From Prosopocoilus inquinatus (Eukaryota; Arthropoda; Insecta; Coleoptera; Lucanidae), in NCBI GenBank assembly GCA_036172665.1, contig CM069878.1, forward strand, positions 21,772,501-21,836,500: a DNA stretch of 64,000 nucleotides, read 5' to 3'. Below, in pieces: positions 33,991-45,926 of the stretch (its first letter is position 1; every line of letters starts with the position of its first letter). Under the pieces are notes generated by a model. That model did no database searches. It saw nothing but the letters and a program-made list of their open reading frames with translations, and was not told the origin of the DNA. Made by a program: the position numbers and the translations under genes.

Positions 33991-34680
33991 GTGCACAGAA
34001 ACTTGCCGACTGCTGACCCTTTTTAAATTTTTATATCCAGCCATTTCTGGACTGGCGCCACAAAGAAAAAAAAAATAGAGCGGCCATAATCATAGCCTGT
34101 GGATTTAATTTCGTACGAAATCGCAAAAATCGTGCTTAATTACTTCATTTTAAAGTAATGCACGACCGGGCAAGACACGCATACGCGCTCGCTAATTCAT
34201 TCGATATTAAGCGACCCATAAATTAGCTGGTGATTAATAACGTCCCGCTTACGTCACACTAGGCTAATGTGCATCTAGGAGCACGGTTCAAAAAACCGTA
34301 CAACCTGTTATTAAATGCGGTTAGCACACACTACGGAAGCTGTTCTACTTTTAGATTTTTTATGCGGCTGCCACGGAGGCGCTTCGGGCGTATCCATTAA
34401 TAGAAAGCAAAAACCTGGCGCTTTTAAATTAACGCGCGCGCGCCATTAAAATTCATAGCCATTAATTGGGTGTGGGTGATGAAGTGCAATTAAAACGTCA
34501 TATATGAGATATGTATTGTGTATTCATGCGAACGGGAGCGGTGTTATTAAGACGGAAAGCTTTCATTTGCATGATGCAGTTTATTGTAAATAATGTTTAT
34601 TTTAACACTAGCAAACAGAATTAATTAATGGGGCTTCGGCTTATTAGGAAATCGTAAAAGGAAGAGGAATGTGCAGAAGT
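33991..34680. promoter_or_regulatory. Candidate cis-regulatory island
   Basis: A pocket of mixed-composition, CpG-containing unique sequence between AT-rich flanks, with no open frame, no inverted repeats and many homeodomain-type TAAT/ATTA cores (for example around 34128, 34191, 34400, 34463). An octamer-like ATTTGCAT at 34564 and a (GC)n run near 34433 are present. This is what a developmental enhancer often looks like in insects, but conservation would have to show it. The call is an inference from composition only. Confidence 0.25.
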
Positions 34681-34839
34681 GTTACTGCTTTTTTTGAAAC
34701 TACAATTGGTTTTACTTTAAAAAAATATAGTTGTATAGTCAAAATACTATTAAAGCGGTGAATAAAATTGATAAGAGGCAGAGAGTTAGACCTTCATTGA
34801 ACAAGAACGCAAAATAGAACTCAAATAGAACGACCAACG

Positions 34840-35070
34840 GCAACGCGAACAAGTGTTAGCTAATACAATATTAGCTAACAAATGTAAACAAAGTTAGCGA
34901 ATAAACGTTAGTAGAAATATTGAAAACCGCGTCCACACAGACGCGAACACGGTTAGCTAACACAGTTCGCGAACAGTGTTTACTAATATTATTTGCAGCA
35001 AACTGTTTTCAATAACATTTCCGCTAACATCTGCGAGCTAACAGCCGCGTTTGCGAACAGATCTCGATGT
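34840..35070. repeat. Cluster of GTTAGCTAAC and GTTCGCGAAC palindromes
   Basis: Within about 230 bp there are GTTAGCTAAC (34952), GTTCGCGAAC (34965), TTAGCTAA (34871), GTTAGCTAAT (34855), plus degenerate units (GTTAGCGAATA, GCTAACATC, GAGCTAACAG, TTTGCGAACAG). The outer units face each other as an imperfect inverted pair. Probably a small non-autonomous transposon in which the units are transposase-binding sites; a true operator-like cluster is the alternative. Confidence 0.55.
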
Positions 35071-36492
35071 TCCATCCCAAGGCGGTAAACATCAGAGGAA
35101 ACATATGTTATTATGATGCGCGGAGGTGCAAAATTATGGAAATAATTCAATATTTTAAAAACTACTTATCAGAAAGAAATTAGAAGAATGTATTATTTTA
35201 TAATTTTTTTTAAATTATTTTTAATTTTTCTTGTATTATATGTAAATGTAGTATTTTATTTCTTTACATGACTATGTGTCACATAAAAACGAACGTTTGA
35301 GGAATACACTGTTGAATGCAGTAAGTAAAAATGTTCATTCTATTCGACATTCACATTTGATTTCCAATAAATTATATTTTAATCAAAATATACTTAAAAT
35401 ATTCTTTCATTCTTTCCTACTCGACTGTCTTAAAGGCTGTCTTGCATTATACCTATTACAAGAAAATAGTATCAAAAAATATTAGCAAAAAAAATTATTA
35501 AACGGACGAATACATCTGTTTCTATACGATTTTAGTATACCATAATTTGTTTTACTGTTCTAGACTATCCTAAAACTTGATATACCTACCGTTTTCTTAT
35601 ATCATTTTATATGAAAATAAGAAAAACTTTTCCTGTTACATTTTATCCGTTCGGAACGGTTACATTTTATCCTTTCTAAACGGTTACTACTAATCAGAAA
35701 ATCATCATTTTAGTGGCTTTCCTCTCAATCGAGAAAAATACAAAACTGGTTTCGTGCAGTACCTCCAGGGTCTCCCTTCGCAGTTTCTACATTTTCTGGG
35801 TTTAACGTACATTATGCAGTACAACAGAAGTAAAAAAAAGCTTTAATTTCAATTATATCCATGTCTTGAATTCAGGATACACCCAAAGTCAAATTTTGAA
35901 TTTCTTCCTGGTCCTATTTTGGCTAATTTCTAGTTTTCAGGCAAACCCTGGGTTGGGCAGAAGGAGTCGTAACTGTAACGTTTATTCCATTTGCTCAATT
36001 CTTTAATCATACTAGAACGACTTCTTTCTTTCGACACCAATCAGAGTTAAATTAAATAATTTTAATCTGGCCAATTTCTAGTTTTCAGGAGAACTCTGGA
36101 GTGGTGTGGTCATCAGTTTTGACTATCCCATCCCTTTCCATACTTGAAGAAACAGACTGACCAAAAAGAGATCAAATGGCATCGTATGTTATTGAAGCGA
36201 CATGCAGACAGTCGTCCAAGATGATGAGTTTCAACTTTCTTTTTATGAAAAGCACGAATCTTTGCCTGCGTATTGTTTTTATTTTTAAATATTTTCCTCT
36301 CTTCTTTCTATTGCAATAGGCATTGGCAACAAAACGTAATTCTCGTAATTTATTAAGTCATTATTAGTCATTTCCACTCCTACCGAAATTTCATTCTAAC
36401 CGAGTAACAGACTGTATTTTCTCCATGATCAGAATATATGAATCAAGAACAATAAAATCTGAACAAAAGAAGTTATTTATTGAAACAATTAT
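35071..36492. other. Gene-free stretch
   Basis: AT-rich. A nearly duplicated phrase CTAATTTCTAGTTTTCAG (35923) and CCAATTTCTAGTTTTCAG (36072), with similar following bases, suggests an old local duplication. No gene. Confidence 0.4.
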
Positions 36493-37686
36493 AGGTTTGT
36501 CTCATATAAATTACCAATTTCCTGTCACTGACGGTTTTGTTAAAGATTTGGAAGCCTCAAGAATATTTAAAAGGTTCAGTATCCCTCTTTTTTCAGCTAG
36601 TCCTATTTGTCTTTTCTTTATTGATCAGTACTGCAAGTGGAATATGTGCTTAAGATGATATAAAAGTTTATCCAACCCGTCGACAATCTCTTCTTGTGTT
36701 ACTGAAGTAGAGTACAGCTGCGCTAAATTGCTAGAGCAGCTAAAATATTCATATTGTTGTTAGTTGTAACACAGCATGACGATAAATAGCAAAAATTTGA
36801 TGCGTACACTTTTAGTTTGTCATTTCGGTAATACATTAAAATGAGTAATGGCTGGTTGCACCAAACACTTAAGGTCAGCTTAACTTTAAGCACCGCTTAG
36901 ATTGTGATTTTCTGAAAGTTTTTTAAACTCAAATGTCACATTATAAGCAGTACTTAAATTTAAGCTCGACTTAAGTGTTTGGTGCAACTGGCCATAGAAG
37001 AAATAAAACAAGAAAAATCCTTTCCTCTGATATCTGGTGTTACGTTACACGAACATAATTTAAAAAGTACGATGAAGTTTTTAGACAAAATATATAGATA
37101 GTCTAGTTTCAAATCTGCCGAAAATATCATTTCGGTATTAAACTTGCATTACGGCTGTTTACGCAGCAATGTTTACGCAGCAACAAAATCGGCTTCGTTT
37201 TCATTTCATAGGCTCATTTTTTATTAAAATCTTACTAAGTTTTCGTGAAAACTTTTACATTCAGAAAAAAAAGTACCGATAAATAATAAATAGGTTGTGC
37301 TCAAAGAAAACTATTAATTTTTGTAATTTATCCCAGCCAATAAGATATCACTCAAATTTTTAAATTCTCTTAGACGTTTTCCGTTTTACAAGAACTGGAA
37401 AAAGGCCTTTAAAATTTGAAAATGTGAAGCCTTTGCCTGAAATTTTGCAGTAGTTAAAAAAAAAAATTAACTGAAGAAGAATATATTAATACATACAGAT
37501 TAATGAATTCTAAAATACCAAACAAGTAAAGGATACCTTACTTATTTGGTAAATATTTATCGGTTAGTGATGACGTTGCCTTAGTTGCATAAGCTGATGT
37601 GTTTCATAATTTTCTGTTAGATTTTTATCATGTGAAATTACGCTGAATTATTTTTCGGGAATCACTTGTTAGATTCTGAAGACAAT
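36493..37686. repeat. Dispersed repeat D, copy 1
   Basis: Matches 52368-53312 in the same orientation over several blocks: GGAAGCCTCAAGAATATTTA, AAATATTCATATTGTTGTTA, TTGTAACACAGCATGACGAT, GTTACGTTACACGAACATAA, ACAGATTAATGAATTCTAAA, ATGACGTTGCCT. This copy holds a 145-bp MITE (36850-36994) absent from the other copy, and about 310 bp (37115-37430) that copy 2 lacks, which includes a doubled GTTTACGCAGCAA. It is non-coding. The class is unknown; it might be part of a retrotransposon. Confidence 0.75.
36850..36994. mobile_element. Harbinger-like MITE, copy 1
   Basis: Ends TGGCTGGTTGCACCAAACAC and, complemented, TGGCCAGTTGCACCAAACAC, with TIRs of about 28 bp. TAA on the left and TAG on the right fit a decayed 3-bp TWA duplication, as PIF/Harbinger elements make, and the GGCC...GTTGCACCAA end is of that style. 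Copy 2 of the host repeat (near 52950) has the uninterrupted site. Confidence 0.75.
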
Positions 37687-38913
37687 ACAGGAATATGAAG
37701 TTGAAATTATTTAGAGGGATACGTGAAGCTTAAACTCTGTATATAATATTGCAACTAAAGACGTCAAATCGCAGATGTAAAAGGTGCTGGTTCAAAGCGT
37801 GGATTTAATTCACAACATTCAACGAAATGAAAATTAAAAAAGGGGGTAAAATTAAAATGCTGAAAATGCGACCTCTGCATAAAAGATACATCTCATGCAG
37901 CTAATGAACTCACTCGACGCCGAGATATAATTTAGCTCGAAACAACGGTCTCATTTTTGAAATGAATTCATTCAGTGATAACATGACGCTAGCTACAAAT
38001 TTTGTTATGTGTATTAATCATAACACACCACCACGAGCCCGCTCGAAAGAGATCTGAAGAAACGTGTTTCACACGCCTCGAATGAAAAATTCATGAAAAT
38101 TAATTTAACTTCAGAATCTCGTTTGATGAGGGAAAAATCCGCTAATCCCACTCGGCACCGACTTCAAATAAAACTCCGCCGACCAATTATCAACACCGCG
38201 TATCTCATGCTCTGTGAATTCATAAACGAGTTTATATTTTTAGTGTTTTTGTGTGTTTTATGCAGGCTTTTATTGCGTTTCGATAACAGCTTTAATCTCC
38301 TAAATAATTCTTCATTAAAACGTTTGTCTTCTTTTATTATCCCTTAATATCATAGATTATTACTCCGTAAACAAATAACACGAACTTTGTGTTATCTACC
38401 TTGACTAGACGTTAATATCCTAATTCCTTTTTAAGTATTTCCAATAGAAACCGTAAAATCTCTACTGACAAAAATTCAGAAAGTATTCCTTTTACTTAAC
38501 TTGCATTACACTCGGTGATTATTTGGAAAGGAATTTATAAAAAATTAACTTCCAATCACTATTAAAGTATTTAAAGCGTATCTCAATTTCTGCATTAAAC
38601 CAGCTTTTAGGTTAAACATCACTTACTTAATTACGTCGTGTAGCTTTTTTACGTTCATTACACTAAGAGCAGTCATTTACCTCTACTGGTTTTCGAAACT
38701 CTGACGAGAAATTGCTTGTTTTTTTTATTAAACAAAGCACTTTTTTCTGAAAGTTCAAAAGATACAATAATTAAATGTGTTCTGATATAATTTAATTTTT
38801 CTTTTACTGCTGAAACTTATCTATTTTTTTTTAAACGGAGTTAATTATTAGTAATCTTTCTCCAAGAGGCAAACTAGCGTTGCATTTTCTTCACTTACAA
38901 TTGGAGATATTTA
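37687..38913. promoter_or_regulatory. Gene-free stretch with candidate regulatory pocket
   Basis: About 37840-38345 is mixed-composition, non-repetitive DNA with CpGs and several TAAT/TAATCC homeodomain-type cores. It contains an 84-codon plus frame (38093-38347) with no domain. The remaining part is AT-rich and unassigned. The regulatory reading is speculative. Confidence 0.2.
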
Positions 38914-39050
38914 TGGCCAGTTGCACCAAACACTTAAGGTCAGCTTAACTTTAAACACCACTCAGAATGTGATTTACAAAATGTTATGTAACCTCATATG
39001 TTACATTATAAGCAGTACTTAAATTTAAGCTCGTTTGGTGTATCTGGCCA
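38914..39050. mobile_element. Harbinger-like MITE, copy 2
   Basis: 137 bp, TGGCCAGTTGCACCAAACAC at the left and a shortened mirror at the right, flanked by TTA on both sides (3-bp TWA duplication). The interior shares GGTCAGCTTAACTTTAA and AAGCAGTACTTAAATTTAAG with copy 1 at 36850. The right TIR has lost part of the ACTTAAGTG segment. Confidence 0.78.
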
Positions 39051-40847
39051 TTACATTTTTTTTACGTTTGGCTTAATTACTTTTGCCACATAATGTACAA
39101 TTTTTACTTAATTGTTTATACGGTGCCTGAAAAGTGACACCAATCAATAATAACAGTCCCTAGAATCAGTAAAAGTAGAGAAAACACAGTCGCTTGAAAG
39201 CACGGAATTTCGAAAATAGCTCTGATCCTATGGCAAATCTTGATGAACTCCATCTGTGGCGTCTTACTTGATAAAGTTAAGCAAATATTCTCTCTCCTGA
39301 TTGATTGATAGAACAGCGTTGAATGTTGAAAGCGAAGCTAATTGAAGGGCTTAGAATAAAATGAGTATAAGTGCAAACATTCGTATGTCAAGATATTTGC
39401 ATCTAAAGTTAAGTGAGTAATAAGATGTCGCGAAGAAAGAGAATTTTTAATCGCTAATACAGCTCGAAATCGCTTCAATCTCTTTTACACCAAACAGATA
39501 CTGTTACGGCTAATAGTTTAAATTTGAATTTGTTGTATTTCGCGAGCTTTGTTTGGTTCGCGGATTTTGTTCACATTCATATTGGTGCACAAAGATACCC
39601 GAAGTATGACCTGCGTGAGGACGAGTGCGCTCTGAGAGTTCAAAGGTTACACACGTGTTTCTTTATATATAAAATTATTTAATATTATAGTAAAAGCAGT
39701 TAGAAAATAAACAACCACTAAACAATTAAAAACAGATACTAACTTCGGGTATCAAAAATGCACATAAAACAAATTTGCTCAAAAATGCACTTATACCTCT
39801 TTTACTTTAAGCCCCTCAATTATAACCATATACAGCTTAAATAGCGACATTCTGATATTACAATCAAAAATGATTTGCAACAAAAATTACCAAAAATACA
39901 ATATGTTTCAGATTATATAAATATTAGAAACATATTTGCGAACATTAAGTGGAAGAAAATTAAGTTAAACGAAGTATAGATTCTTAAATGCTGAGGTCTG
40001 TACACTGAGTCAAAGTACATTTACTGAACTGTTACAAGACGAATTCGAACTATTTTTCGAGTTGCAATAGCGTTGTCAGGAATTTTAAGAATTTCGCTTC
40101 TTTTTCCTTCTGCTGGCAGAGAGTAGAATTTGTGCTGATCACTTTTTTGCCAGAAGAAGGAAATGGATACAAGAATGACTATAGGCTTTTTTGGTTTTAG
40201 TCTATTGATAAGTCTACAATTCAATAAATAAGGCAATATCTTGGCTATATAACTTGGACATTTCTCTGCTGATGAAGTTTCGTTAGCAAAACTACATCTC
40301 TGCTGACGAAGTCCCAAGCAAAGAGATTTGCAACAAAATTTTTAAAAACATTCATTGTGCTTTGACAGCCAGCATGTCCGCCTTGCATGGGAGACTTTTT
40401 AGGTAGCAAATCCACATCAATTTGTTATCCTACTGCAATGTCAGGTCAAAAAGCGATCGTAGGATGTCGTTGTTTTATCTATTAATAAATATTGAAATAT
40501 AAATAAATAATAAATCCATAACAGGTCTTGGTAAATACGTTCCTTCTTAGCAATTGAGGTAATTTTTTGACACAGTTCCTTTACTTTCTATTTACTATCA
40601 TAATTTAACATAAATCTTTATGAGTTCGGTTCCGTTCACATTATTTTAGGATCTAATGAGATATCAATTCAGTTTGATGAAAATGAAATATTTGTTGCGG
40701 GATAGGGCTTAAATGCATCAAAATACCTTACCAAGAGTGTTAGCCTCAGTTTCGTTGATTAAATTGAAATCGAATTGAAACATATAGGGCGCATACAATT
40801 TATGTAATAGACGACAACAACATTTTAACCTTGAAAACGCCTGGGTA
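39051..40847. other. Gene-free stretch
   Basis: AT-rich. A 98-codon minus frame at 40021-40317 is lysine/arginine-rich but has no recognised domain, start context or neighbour. No repeats were identified. Confidence 0.4.
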
Positions 40848-40849
40848 TA

Positions 40850-41579
40850 CAGTGACCGCCAAAAAGTTCGCACCATATGGGAAAATTTATTATTATTGAT
40901 TTTATTTTAACTTTTTTCGCTAATAGTTTGTGCATCTCCGATAGCCACATATAAGTAGAACAATGCTGGTGACCAACTGTCAGTGTTTATGTTACTAAAA
41001 ATAGTATTTATTTAATATACGAAAATTGTTGTAATTTAGAATTACTGGACTTATTAGACAAAAATTTAGTAGGATTCAATAAACCCGTTTAATATCCGTT
41101 CTTATAAACTAGATATTTTTCGTGGTAGCCATGAAATCGCATTTACTGTTTGTACCAATGTCGGATTTAAACGGGTCCAAACCAAAAGTAGATGCAATTC
41201 TTGCAATTCTCGATCTGCTTAGGCTAAATTAGGGTTAGAAGATTTGTGTAGTCTAGAAATCAAAAGTAATTACACAAAATTTTATGTAAAAAAAGCCTTG
41301 CACCAGAAACGTGAAAAATCGTTTCAAATTTTCTTGTGCAAGCAACAATTAAAAACCCAAGAGCAAATTTGATTGCTTTAAATACTGCTTGTAGATTAAT
41401 GATTCGTAAGAGGTAATTACCAAATATCCATTTACTTCTTCACATCTTCAGCAAAACTGAGAATATCGAAAATCTTCCTTTTTTCGAAATACTAGACCGA
41501 AGGAAATTTTGTCTGGCAATCAATTATTATTAAGTATTAAAAAATTTTCTCATATGGTGCGAACTTTTGGCGATCACTG
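40850..41579. mobile_element. Tc1-like non-autonomous element
   Basis: 730 bp between TA dinucleotides. The left end is CAGTGACCGCCAAAAAGTTC and the right end complemented CAGTGATCGCCAAAAGTTCG; the TIR continues through GCACCATATG for about 38 bp. The TA duplication and CAGTGA...AAGTTCGCACC ends are Tc1-type. The interior has no intact transposase, and I could not read a helix-turn-helix or DDE motif with confidence. Confidence 0.75.
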
Positions 41580-41663
41580 TATACATTCAGAACCTATGCA
41601 AGCGTACAGTTTATCTATGCATGGAAGAAAAATATATAAGCATAATGACGCAAACATGTACCT

Positions 41664-41829
41664 AATCGATAGTAAAAAGTTAAATTGTAGTTAGAATAAA
41701 GACAGAAATAAATTGTAGCAAATAATTCGCACAATTGTCGAACTATTTACTACAACTGTGCTAATATTTGCTGCAATTTGTTTCTGTCTTCATTCTAACT
41801 ACAATTTGTGTTACTTTTTACTATTGATT
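41664..41829. repeat. Foldback MITE, copy 1
   Basis: Arms of about 58 bp: left AATCGATAGTAAAAAGTTAA, continuing TTGTAGTTAGAATAAAGACA, mirrored at the right. The centre is an AT-rich stretch with ACAATTGT. A single arm plus centre recurs at 47700-47818. Confidence 0.75.
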
Positions 41830-44339
41830 TTTCTCTGTGTTTAATTTTTTTTCTGTTCGTCTTTTAATATTTCCTGGGGAGTTGAACAAGCCACATGTTT
41901 AGATAACAAGAGATTTTATAAGAATTGTGCTGAAAAGAAAATTCCAGATTTATATTCAAGATCAAATAATAGTAATGATTGATTGTGTTTATCTGATTAG
42001 AAGTCTAGAAGTCACAGAGGAAAAATTATCAACGCCGTTCCTGATGAGGTTAAGGAAAACTACAGATCAAATGATATTGTACAAGTGAAAAAACGAAATA
42101 ATTTGAAGACATTTAAAAAGCAAAAGGATCTAAAGCCATTACTTAAGACATTCAAAGTCACTATACTATACAAGCTGATGCTATATGTCTAATACACAAA
42201 TTCATCGGATTGCATTTTGAGAGACGATGAAATATATGTACATTAAAAATTAAAATGTATCCTGGGCGCCCACAAAACTCAAATTTAAGGTATTCTAGTG
42301 ATCTTAGAACGTTCAGAAACGTTCTACTGAAATATTTGGCGAAAAGATATTAATTTGCCAGGTAATCCAGGCATCATCTTTCTGTAAAATGCTCTAATCT
42401 ATACTAAAGAGGGCCGAGGAAAAGATTGCTTGCTACCTCTTAAAAGAAAGGATAATCCACGCTACTTTGGTCCAATTTAGTTATCATGACTGAAAATTAA
42501 ATCGCATTTGTTAAAATGCGATTTAAACACAAAAACATAAACACTCGTCAAAATTGCGGCTGGTAGAAAGATTTTGAGCCAAAATAAAGGTACTGTTAAA
42601 GAGAGATGGCAGAACAGAATAATAATGAAAGAATATAGTATAAAAGATCTCTTGGAAACTCAAAAAAGGTCAACGTGAGACCTGTGCAAATACTGGAGGC
42701 AATCCAGTGTTTGACTGTATAATAAGTATTAATTAAAAAGATCAATTATTTTTTTTCTTTGGTGAGTTTATAAACTTTTCAGTACCTTCAATTTCCTTTA
42801 AGGCCCAGTTCTACAATGACAGCTAAGTCAAAGTTAAGTTCAACAACAATTGTTGTTAAGATGAAACTCTGGAATTAAAACGATGAAATTAGCGGTCGTT
42901 TGAATTTAGCGAAACGATCTTTTTTCTTTTCTGTCTTCGAAACTTCTTAATTCTTTATTTGTTATTTTTAATGAGTTGGACCCAGGAAAATGCTATCAAG
43001 TGACCAAATGTAACCGGAGGTGCTCCACATCGTAGATTCACCTTTATAAAACTGACGTCCCCTTTTATCCTCTTAATTTAAAAACTATTTTAATCAATAG
43101 TTTTACTTTTAAGAAAAAGACGGTATCTTTGTGCTGTAAGTAGGGTCGTACGACCAACACAATACCAAAAAATTATCCTTAAAACCACACGATCGTACTC
43201 AGATAAGATTTCTAGGGGGTCTTGAAATGTCATCCTATTGAAACTGACAAATTGGCCATTGTGGAATTCCTGTAATATCTGTAATATCCGATGATCAACG
43301 GAATTCATAATTATAGGAGGACAAAACGAAACAAATTACAGCGGTCACTTGTACCCACCTAGGAAACAAATGACGAACGTTGACAACTATTTACTGTCAG
43401 AGAGTTGTGACATTTGTAAGGTATTGATTGTAACATTTATTACAATTTAGTAAACAATTATATATTATTATAAGCTCAAAATTGAATAAAACAAAACTAC
43501 TGCACCGAAGTGTGACAAAGTATTTATAAAATAAGGCTTGGTCCTAAAATCAATCAACAACGAATGGTGGCAATACAAAAACAAGAAGCATGAAGACATT
43601 TTTAACTTAAATTTTGATGTAAACAATTTCGTGGGCGGCGGAAATCAATGCAGGATTATTCAAAATTTGGTTGAACACTTGAGACACGAAATGCAAACAA
43701 AAATAACAACTGCAAGGTTTTCTAAGCGCATGAAGTTGAGGACATTGTCAGAAACTAACGAATTACGTTATTAATCCTATAGTTTCGATTTATCACTCAG
43801 ACTTCTTTTTATTTAAATATATGTAAAAATAATTGAGAGGAAAGATCTGAATCAAATGGGGTTGTTAAGGTATGTTGTTGACAATTATTCTGCTAATCTT
43901 CAAATTTTTCTTTTACGGAATGGTGTGGTTGAAGAAACGTTGGGAAAAGTGCTCCAGTGTTAAAGGAAGTTATGTTGGAAAACCATACGATGAGATATTA
44001 CAATAGTCCTACATTCAAATACCTTCATAAACAAATGTGTAGCTGCATACTTTGACACCAAAAATTATTTTGATCAAGGGCATCGATTTTAGTTATTGTC
44101 GGAGCTTTGGTTTCACTTGTTCTTATATAGTCGTCTTCCATTTCATGAGAGCCTTTGGCTAAAATTATTTTTGGTATCACGGTATTTGAAACCGAAAGCA
44201 ACATTATTAGGTTTGGATTTCTGAGGAAAGGCAAAGTAAATTTTTTTTTTTTGAAATTATGTGAATTTGCTTCAGAACTACTATGTAATTTATTGATCCT
44301 GTGCTGAAAAGGAAACAATTACCGTAACAATATAATTAG
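41830..44339. other. Gene-free stretch
   Basis: AT-rich. Around 42002-42180 one plus frame reads for about 58 codons (SRSHRGKIINAVPDEVKENY and on) without an ATG or a known family; it could be a decayed transposon piece. Frames at 43090-43308, 43538-43774 and 44025-44318 have no motif. Confidence 0.35.
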
Positions 44340-44910
44340 AAGTCGCTTTAAAAAACCCGGCCTATTCTCCGACAACAGTACGATATAAAATTTCCGGCAA
44401 ATTGAAAAGGTCGCACTCATCACATCCGCACAATACAGCGAAAATTTTAATGAAGCACAATTCGTCAAGTGTCATTAAGTGTATGAGTGCGCTCGCGAAA
44501 TAATTACGACAAAAGATGTAAGTTATTTAAACACTACTTGAATCGGAATGAAAACGTAATTTCCGAGCGGCGGTGCCCGCCATAAACGACGGAGATGTTT
44601 TGAAATAACAAAGCAATTACAAACATTTCGAACGCCAGCCGTCCGGGACCGATGCGGACGACTGAAATTATGTTAATTGCTGATCCAATTAAAGAAACCG
44701 AAGGAGGAAAAAAATTTAATTGAGGCGCAGGATGGGCGAAAGCTCGTGACAAAGCCGTTGTAAATCACTGCGAACACGTTCCGGTGTTATCGCTGGCGAA
44801 AGCTTTAGCCCCGGGAATAAAACATTACTATTTCGTTGCCTAGTAACGATTGACATTGTCCTACCCTTGTAGGCTGGGCGGGCACAAAATTTGATTGTCA
44901 AATTTCTAGG
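44340..44910. promoter_or_regulatory. Candidate cis-regulatory island with X-box
   Basis: A GC-richer, CpG-containing, non-repetitive pocket. It holds an RFX-type X-box at 44835-44847 (GTTGCCTAGTAAC), a GC-box-like TGGGCGGGC (about 44875) and several ATTA cores. Overlapping minus frames (44534-44901) have no domain. The alternative is an unrecognised exon. Confidence 0.3.
44835..44847. promoter_or_regulatory. RFX X-box-like palindrome
   Basis: GTTGCC, a 1-nt-centred TA spacer and GTAAC form the imperfect inverted repeat recognised by RFX factors (GTNRCC-N0-3-RGYAAC). Only the fit to the consensus is seen; no ciliary gene is visible nearby. Confidence 0.35.
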
Positions 44911-45926
44911 ATAACACTAACAACTAAATAGTGTACTTACATAATATAAGTTGAGATGTACATACTACAAGCTTACCTGAAACAAAAGAGGATAATTAGA
45001 ACCCACGACTTACAAATACAATAAAGTTTAAAAAAAACAAACGAATAAGCAGACAAACAACGCAGGGCGTAAACAAATTTTAATACACTGATGTGCATCA
45101 TTGGTCCCGATGAATTTTAATTAAACGCTCGAATAAATTTTCTGGCAGAATGTATTCATAAAACGTGCATTATGCAGCTGAAAAGGTAATGGCTACATGT
45201 GGTTTCGGACTGTGATTGATGTTATAGGTGCGCAAACAAACATCGGTTAACTATGTTCCAAAGCAGTCAACCTGTTAGCAATTATCTGTGTAGATATTGC
45301 ATTTATGGCAAAGTAAACCGCCTCGGCAGATTACCGCCGATCATTTAACGAGGTCAAATGCATTTGCATTTTCGAACGAACTTTGTATAAATAGCGTCAA
45401 CATTGATAGATCATAAATTACATGGACGAATGGACATTTTAACCGAGTGCCCTACACATTAAGCCTAGAAATCAATATCAAATGAAAAAAAAATCTTTCT
45501 TTATTTTCCATTTTCAGAAATACTACTTTCTTTAGATTCAATCTAATAATTTCCAAGTGATCTGTGCGATGTTCTGTAGACAAGACTGGACCTTTGACAG
45601 ACACATGATATGTCAATTAGCTTCCCCAAAAAGTTAACAAAAAGTTTAGATGCTAATTGGAACCCCATGCACTTTCCATAATTCAAATTGGAAATTCTTG
45701 CTTGTAACGAACCTCTGTTCTGAAGCAAAGCGTGTCAAAAAATGGTCTCAACACGGGTTGTTGCACTATATTTTATGTACAGTTAAGAGTCAATTAAGTT
45801 GGTAGTCCTGAACGTTATTGTTGCTGTTGTTATTGTACGTTTGGAGCTTCGTTTGTAATTAGACAGTTTGCTTGTATATATTAACAGTTTTTATTAAAAC
45901 TAAAAGTGGTCTACTAAATTCTGAAG
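44911..45926. other. Gene-free stretch with mixed-composition pocket
   Basis: About 45110-45430 is richer in mixed sequence and has an octamer-like AAATGCATTTGCATTTT (45357) and a Runt-like TGTGGTTT (45198). The rest is AT-rich. No coding region is supported. Confidence 0.3.
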
